From Sambucus nigra (lineage: Eukaryota > Streptophyta > Magnoliopsida > Dipsacales > Adoxaceae): a stretch of 64,000 bases of DNA. Shown here in pieces: positions 58,154 through 64,000 of the stretch; within the stretch, counting starts at the first letter, position 1, and every line of letters begins with the position of its first letter. The notes under the pieces were generated by a model. It did not search any database. It was not told where the DNA came from and saw only the letters and a program-made list of their open reading frames with translations. The position numbers were made by a program, and so were the translations under genes. The stretch covers positions 12,749,302-12,813,301 of the forward strand of contig OX422215.1 in the NCBI GenBank assembly GCA_949130495.1, in the 5' to 3' direction.

Positions 58154-59450
58154 GTGCTCATTAAATATCGGTATCAGATATTTAATAAATATATACCCCT
58201 CTAGTGCTATCATTGGAGGTTGCGCGATGTGGGTGAATCCCCTGGCTTGAGGAGCAGGGAGAGTATAGTCCCAGGTCATAGCGTCGAGATTATGGGTGAG
58301 AAGTCTTGGGTGTGATTTTTTCTCACTTTCAGGTAGGAACTATGACCGCGTCCACTACGCTTATTATTTTCTCAAGTTCGTGATTGAGTCCTACTTGAGG
58401 TAGTCGGGTTAGAGTGAGCATACCTGGAACATGATAGCATTTTAGAGAAATCATCCAATGAGTTATTACTCGGGAAATGATGGATATTATACGTGACATG
58501 TGGGTGAATGTTGTAGTGTACTAATATGTGTATAATATGAGTAGATAATTAAATACGAGATTAATAAATAGGTGTGACTGTATTTCTTATATAACTAGTG
58601 TGAAAGTTATAAGACTTAAAAAGGAGTTTCCTATATAGCTAATGTGAACGTTATATGATTTAATATGATTGAACTGATTAATAAGTTAATGGGTAGATAA
58701 CTTAATAATCAAAGTAAGAATACTTGGGTCAGAGTAGTGTGGTAGAAAGGGATGCGATATGTCTAGTTAGGTGGGGTAGCTTAACTAGGAAGGTTAGCAG
58801 GATGAGGGGTGAGTTATACCTCAAGAGAGTGCGACACTAGCTTAAATATGAAGAGTGTGCATGCATATTTAATTGTTGCAATTTAACTTCTTGCTAAATA
58901 TTTTCAAAATATTTTACTTCGGCTCTGACCCATGTCAAAATCTTTTCCAAAACCTTTTAGGTGTCTAGACACAGGGATGCCCAGTCACAGGACTCAATCC
59001 AAGGACGTGTAGTTTTAGCTCATGTGGAAGTTGCAGGATTTTGCTATAAACGCTTCGGTAATTTATTCCTAGTGTAGGGACAATACTTCAGTACTTATTT
59101 GGGCATGTCGACCTTAGATTTAGTATTCGGTTATTTATTATACTTTGTGTATCCAGGTTATTATTTCAGTTAGTGTTGTATTGTATTGTTGAACCGATAG
59201 TTAATTCCGTTATCTTTACTTATGTTATTCATCTGTGTTGGCTTCAGTTATCAGTTTGTGTTGATGGTTTAATTATTATTTATTTCTGCATGTTGTTAAT
59301 TAATTAAAGATAAAATTTATCACCGGTCTAATTAAATGACTAGACTTTAAAAAGTTTTTGACAGTGATGCTAAGAATGAGCCATATAAGACCAACGTTTT
59401 ATTTTGATCACGGGTTGGCCACCCAATTTTTTAATTGGTGGAGTGTCACA
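54237..59450 (+). mobile_element. Solo LTR of a Tekay-like chromovirus, with internal duplication
   Basis: Starts TGTAACACCTCATATTTT and ends GGTGGAGTGTCACA. Flanked by perfect TCTGA repeats at 54232-54236 and 59451-59455. Without the 2.03-kb duplication its length is about 3.2 kb. No internal region or primer site is present, so it is a recombination-derived solo LTR. The sequence is related to the E4 LTR but lies in the opposite orientation. Open stretches on either strand (54441-54842, 55242-55497 and their copies) fall in LTR sequence and lack family motifs. Confidence 0.87.
58121..58147 (+). repeat. (TA)n microsatellite in solo LTR
   Basis: Short TA run beginning TATGTATATATA, ending ATTATTG. 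Confidence 0.9.
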
Positions 59451-59455
59451 TCTGA

Positions 59456-61617
59456 AGGGGTGAAATGCCCACATGAAATACTGGAAAGAAATGTCTAAGC
59501 TAGGAATGAATAAACTGAATCAACTAAAGCAACTCCTATAAGCCTCCACAAGTGCTGCAGCTACGTATCCCTAGAAAGATCCTTAAGCTTGGCGTCCCTG
59601 TGGTTGGACATTGGTCAGATCCCTAGAAAACTTTTGAAAATATTTAGAAAGTATTTAAATCACAGTTTAAATCAGTTATTAGATACACATATTTTTTCAA
59701 CATACACTCCCTTGAGTTTTCTCACCTCTCAACTAATGTGCACACCAAACGTCCCCTACCTAGATATGCTACCCAACCCAACTATATGACGTATCTAACT
59801 ATCCACAAAGTTCTATCTTCCTCATACAACTCATAGGACACGCTACCGCAGTATCAATAATTAATATTACCCACATATTATTATTAAATCATTTAATTAA
59901 GTCTCTTTACTTAAATTTCTTTTAGATATACACAATCTATCAGTTCTACTATCACACATAAGTATATAAATCACACTTGTATGTTTTTATCACACATACA
60001 ATATATATGACTATATCATCCTTGAAATGTCCCCTCGTGATGCTGGCATACTCTACTATCAAGTTCATGTACCTCTCATACCAACTCAATGACTATTGCT
60101 TTGAAATGTCTCCTCGAACCAAAAATAAATCAACACACAATGGAGGCAAACATGGTTCTAAGCCTTTTGGATACGCAAATACCTATCGTACCCAAATGAC
60201 ACGCCGGTCCCACTAATACACTGCACATAGTGAGCCTACCTAAGTTCCATGTTCTGGGGCATGCATCCAGACCTCACTGGAATCGTCAAGGTGGGATTGC
60301 CCTCTGTGCGAAAAACTCTTGATAGCAGGCAACGTAGGTATGTTCACACATATAATTAAATCATAACAATAGGTATTCAGTCAACCTATATATACACATA
60401 TTTTCATTAGGTATACACACAACCTAACATATCAACCCGTACACAGTATTTATCTCTCTTGAATACTCAACATACTAAATAATTATGGGATAATATTTAC
60501 TTTATAAGTTTTCGAGAATCACTCACTACCCAAAAGGTCCCATTTATCCCTTACGTTAATTCAGGAGTCATATATCTCTATACTACTAATTTAAGTCTTA
60601 GGTTATCGTTCACTCTTCCCATAACCTAAATTGTAAACTCCTGATACATCCCTTAATCGGTTAAGCATTGTCGGTAGAAGTCTTAATTTACCCTTACTAA
60701 GAATAACCAAGTCTAGATTTTATTACCTATTGACCTTCCTGGTCTTTTTATAATTATTAAATTTAGCTCATAATTTTACCATAATTAATTTCCTAAAAAT
60801 TTGGGGCATAACAGGTAACTCGAACGGGTTCTTGTATGGGGATGAATTGGTCAAGATCGAACCGATTCTGGGTGGTAGACGAACCGATTAGAAACCCCTG
60901 ACAGTTCATTTTCTTCCCTATTACAGTTTTCCACCATTTTTTAACCAACACGCCCACCATGAATCATAGCCAAGCACGTATACAATTTATCCCAACATCG
61001 AATATGAGTCTATAAATAAGTTCTAATGAGTCTCTATCATTAAAACATCATTAAATTCATAATTCTCAAGAATTTATCAATGGCTCTTCTACATAAACCA
61101 TAGCTCATGTCTCCCCCATGCTTAATCATTCATATTTCCAGATTTCTCTTATATTTATCATTATACATGATCTGATTTCTTACTACCAATATACATGGAT
61201 TCATTTTACATGCAATATTATCCCAAATCATGAGTTGTATTCATTAAATCCCAAGAATATCATCAATTATCATCAAATTGAAAACCTTACACTACATGGA
61301 TATTATAACTCATTAAAAATATGCAATATAAACACTTGTCTTATCAATTATAGGTCTGATTTCTTGTTGTGAGTGACGAGGATGCCTTCCTTTCCTCCCT
61401 ATTGCCCTCTGGTGGTAAAGATTATGCAAAAAAATGTTGGATCCTCGAAGAATCTCTCTTCTTCCTCTCTAATGGTCTCTCCTCTCTCCTTTTTTGATTT
61501 CTTAGAGTTAGGATATATTATGTTGCTGCCCCAACTAGTTATCCTTAGGTGTTAAATCCCAATTCCTAAAAATAGGCTCACAGGCCAAGACCAAATGACT
61601 GGAACACTCCCGTGTGT
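59456..61617 (-). repeat. E4 5' LTR, segment 3
   Basis: Collinear with about 30402-32573 of the other E4 LTR. The match ends at ACTCCCGTGTG, about 390 bp before the LTR's expected end. Frames at 59589-60216 and 61118-61555 are LTR sequence. Confidence 0.87.
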
Positions 61618-61692
61618 ATATATTCTATAAAATATATACTAAATATATATTATATATATATTTAATATGTTTCGTACATTTATATATATATA
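61618..61692. other. AT-rich filler between E4 and the Helitron
   Basis: 75 bp of TATATA-type sequence absent from the other E4 LTR. Could be microsatellite growth at the Helitron AT target or repair filler. Confidence 0.6.
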
Positions 61693-61704
61693 CTAGCGGA
61701 ATGC

Positions 61705-61722
61705 CCGTGCCTGAAGGCACGG
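61705..61722 (-). other. Helitron 3' hairpin
   Basis: 7-bp perfect stem CCGTGCC/GGCACGG with a 4-nt loop, eight bases from CTAG. Confidence 0.8.
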
Positions 61723-62057
61723 AGAAAATGTTCCAAAGTATTAAATATTGTATATTAAAAGTAAAAAAAAAAATTATAACATAAATAATTATAAAAAAAT
61801 TTAAAAAATTTAGTCAGGATTCATGCTTCTATAGTAGACACATTAATAATTAATAGTGGATTTAAAAATGAATATATGCACGAAACTTGCATGAATTATT
61901 ATCAACCTTAATCTGACTAATGAATGGTTTAATTGTCTTTGTTTGTTCACTACTTTATCTTTATTTCAGGGTTAAAAATACTTTTTTATGTCACCTATAT
62001 ATCACCCTTAATAAATGAACATATTACTCTCCAACAGCTAAAATAACTCATCAAAAT

Positions 62058-62115
62058 TTTCAAATATATAAAAATCATAACAACAGTTTCAAATATATAA
62101 AAATCATAACAACGG
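62058..62115 (+). repeat. 29-bp tandem repeat, two copies
   Basis: TTTCAAATATATAAAAATCA and the next nine bases occur at 62058-62086 and 62087-62115, differing at one base. Confidence 0.92.
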
Positions 62116-62702
62116 TTTCTAATTCTAAAGATTTCTAAAACAGAGTGTAGATCTAACTGACTGCATAAATCACTACCATTCTTCCAAAGCAGAGATGTAA
62201 AAAAAATACTCGCTCTATTTGATTATTAACCCTATCCTTGGAGTTGTAATTGAAATCCTACAACAAAAAGCTATATGTTAAAAAATTGTATTAAAAGCTA
62301 CTAAATGATATATTAATGATCTGATGGAAGAATGATCTTATAAGAAACCAAAAACACGTCATAATGTTGAAGAAATATACCAGGTTATAATAGGGGGTCA
62401 CATGAGCATTACCATATTAATAATGCCTTCAATGTACATTACCCAATCCAGTATTTAATCGATGCTAAAAATCTTATACAATCACAGGTTATGGCCACAA
62501 ATCACAATTCAATAGATTTTAGCAAGCTAAAAGAAATTAATACAATCATTAGTGCATGTTGAGAGAGAAAATAAATGCATTTCACTGCACTCATTTGAAA
62601 AGTCATATTTTCCACCGCCAAAGTGCTCCACCAAGAAAAAATCGATAAACCAATGATAATCCCCAAAAGCCCGTAAATAATCTCACCACCAGATGTTCGA
62701 TT

Positions 62703-62828
62703 ATGTCCACTATCAGGTCAAAGGCACACTGCGTGACTGCAACATGTCCAGTGGTGGGCCTAAAGCACGCCCCATGTATCTTCATCATGTCCAGTTCTGG
62801 ACTCTAAGGCACGCCCCATGCTTGCGAC
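62703..62828 (+). repeat. 41-43-bp imperfect repeat, three copies
   Basis: Units start ATGTCCA at 62703, 62744 and 62787. Each contains an ARGCAC core and a Cys/His-coding-like CACGCCCCATG (last two copies). The overlapping frames on both strands show no family motif. Confidence 0.75.
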
Positions 62829-63046
62829 AATATACACTTAGACCATATCTCCACAAATTGAGAATAAGAACACAACACCAAGTGGTAAAGTTGAAGATAA
62901 AATATCCATACTCTGGAATAAGTTGGTCAATCCACTTTTAATTGTAAGTCACCCCAAGCAATGTTCTATTTGCGGCACAGCAATGCCAACAATTTAAGTA
63001 AATTAAATAAAGTGATCTCATAAAATTCAAAGACAAACACTATCAC

Positions 63047-63357
63047 ATTTCCTCGAGCTAAGAAAATCTTGTAACTAAAAACATTCAATACATTTACCTC
63101 TTACGGAATTGTTATGTCATAGTGTTTGTGACAGTGTTTGGAGTAGTGGAGGTGCTAAGAAAATCTGACAGTAAATTGTTATGCCACAGAGTTTGTCACA
63201 GTGAATTGTAAATGTGACATAACAATTGCATCAACGGAATTTTTGGTGATTGAAGTAGTGAAGGTGCTAAGAAAATATTGTAACTCACAAACACTATCAC
63301 ATTAAAACTATCACATTTACCTCTTACGGAATTAGCACCTCCACTACTTCAATCACC
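63047..63357. repeat. Mosaic of direct and inverted repeats
   Basis: GCTAAGAAAATYTTGTAACT-like blocks at 63057, 63154 (partial) and 63264. CATTTACCTCTTACGGAATT at 63090 and 63314. AATTGTTATGYCA at 63108 and 63175, and inverted near 63215. GGTGATTGAAGTAGTGAAGG (63245 onward) is inverted at 63333-63357 with about 65 bp between. Confidence 0.75.
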
Positions 63358-63365
63358 AACAATGC

Positions 63366-64000
63366 TGCATTTTTCTTAATAGCTAAAATAACTGTCGCTT
63401 TGGCTTCCATCTAAAAAATGGATTTAATTCCGATTGTTGCTGTAGCAACATTATTATAAGGGATAATAGTATTAGTAAGCATTCACCACGGAAAGATTAA
63501 ATGTTTAAACAATAAGTATCCTCGAATAAAGTACTGCGCAATGTCAATCAATTTGTAGATCATCTAATCTTGATTTTCATATAGCATACTCTAATCTTAT
63601 TTACATATAGCATGCTATATCTGATATACATGCAATACTTGAACCACTATCCTAATAAGTATATCATGTATATCAGTTCATTTGTTAAGCGTGAATAAAT
63701 CAAATGTACCAAAAAAGACACGATACACTACTATACTAAAAGATGAAACAAATAAAAAAACTCAGCAGACCACTGTCAACACATGGCTACATTAAGAACA
63801 CATGATAATCGTTAAGCAAGAATGTAAGAAAAAACCATTAACATTTAAGCGAGAGTGTAGGTTCAGACCAAATTAAAACTTGCCAAAACTGTTCACAAAT
63901 AAACAAAAGACCCAAATTTTAATCAATCGAAAAAATATCAGAGGACATTTTAGAAGTGCTGAATGTGGCACACAACATATCAGATGTCAATCTCTTAATT
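63366..64000. other. AT-rich end of window, no gene seen
   Basis: No coding region, no LTR boundary. ACTACTATACTAAAAGATGA at 63727-63746 resembles the start of some plant Helitrons in plus orientation but lacks the leading TC. Confidence 0.4.

Larger units (their letters stand above)
30033..61617 (-). mobile_element. E4: Tekay-type chromovirus on the minus strand, hosting E5, E6 and a solo LTR
   Basis: The left LTR (30033-32963) and right LTR segments (37298-37609, 54183-54236, 59456-61617) are collinear copies. The primer site sits at 37283-37295 reading leftward, so transcription ran right to left. The internal region 32964-37297 keeps gag with a CCHC knuckle, integrase and a well-preserved chromodomain. 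The right LTR stops matching at about 61617, 390 bp short of its expected end; that part is deleted or lies beyond the Helitron. ATCTC at 30028-30032 would be one target duplication. Insertion was into the LINE. Confidence 0.85.
61693..64000 (-). mobile_element. Helitron on the minus strand, 5' end not found
   Basis: The minus strand ends CCGTGCC-TTCA-GGCACGG, eight bases, then CTAG at 61696-61693, followed by T. A GC-rich hairpin a few bases before CTRR, with the element set between A and T, is the canonical Helitron 3' terminus. No terminal inverted repeats or target duplication are expected. No Rep/helicase coding is seen in the 2.3 kb visible, so it looks non-autonomous unless the rest lies outside the window. 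Confidence 0.7.

Noticed and set aside
63727..63746. Second Helitron start in plus orientation
   Set aside because: ACTACTATACTAAAAGATGA is similar to some Helitron 5' ends but lacks the initial TC, and the element would run off the window; not enough to call.

Overview
The window is plant nuclear DNA made almost entirely of nested, decayed transposable elements. Lineage markers point to a seed plant, probably a eudicot with a large genome: Tekay-type chromoviruses with a C-terminal chromodomain, two Tat-lineage Ty3/gypsy elements with a second archaeal-type RNase H, a SIRE-like Ty1/copia gag, an Athila-like tRNA-Asp primer site, an L1-type LINE and a Helitron 3' end. I found no host gene, tRNA, rRNA or CRISPR array. 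The setting looks like gene-poor heterochromatin.

Layout. E1 (1-4302) is a non-autonomous Athila-like element cut by the window start. It sits in the 5' LTR of E2, a Tekay chromovirus (4303-26461). The same E2 LTR holds a hugely expanded ATT microsatellite, into which E3, a 12.1-kb Tat element (6718-18799), inserted. E2's internal region is 19126-23901 and its 2.56-kb 3' LTR is 23902-26461. Then come 0.6 kb of unassigned DNA, a minus-strand gypsy pol scrap (27110-27640) and a minus-strand LINE (27650-30032). The LINE is interrupted by E4, a minus-strand Tekay element (30033-61617). E4's right-hand LTR is split by E5, a second Tat element (37610-54182, TSD AAATT), and by a 3.2-kb solo LTR (54237-59450, TSD TCTGA). 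E5 is itself split by E6, a gag-only SIRE-like element (39647-45458, TSD TGTAG). A 2.03-kb tandem duplication later copied the end of E5, the E4 spacer and the start of the solo LTR. From 61693 to the window end lies a reverse-oriented Helitron with AT-rich filler and short repeats.

Gene content. The sense genes are retroelement gag, protease, RT, RNase H and integrase, all broken by stops or frameshifts. The most interesting content is on the opposite strand of both Tat elements. Between pol and the 3' LTR each carries what reads as one antisense gene of four exons with GT-AG introns in matching phases (1, 0, 0). In E3 the four exons join into one frame of 1,101 codons broken only by five TAG codons. 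Exons 3 and 4 both carry a coiled coil followed by a recurring Gly/Trp motif, suggesting an old internal duplication. The Tat lineage is known for extra antisense ORFs; the shared exon layout and repeated module are my reading of this sequence.

Decay pattern. Most in-frame stops I inspected are TAG where Gln (CAG) is expected, or TGA where Arg (CGA) is expected. That is the signature of C-to-T decay of methylated cytosines.
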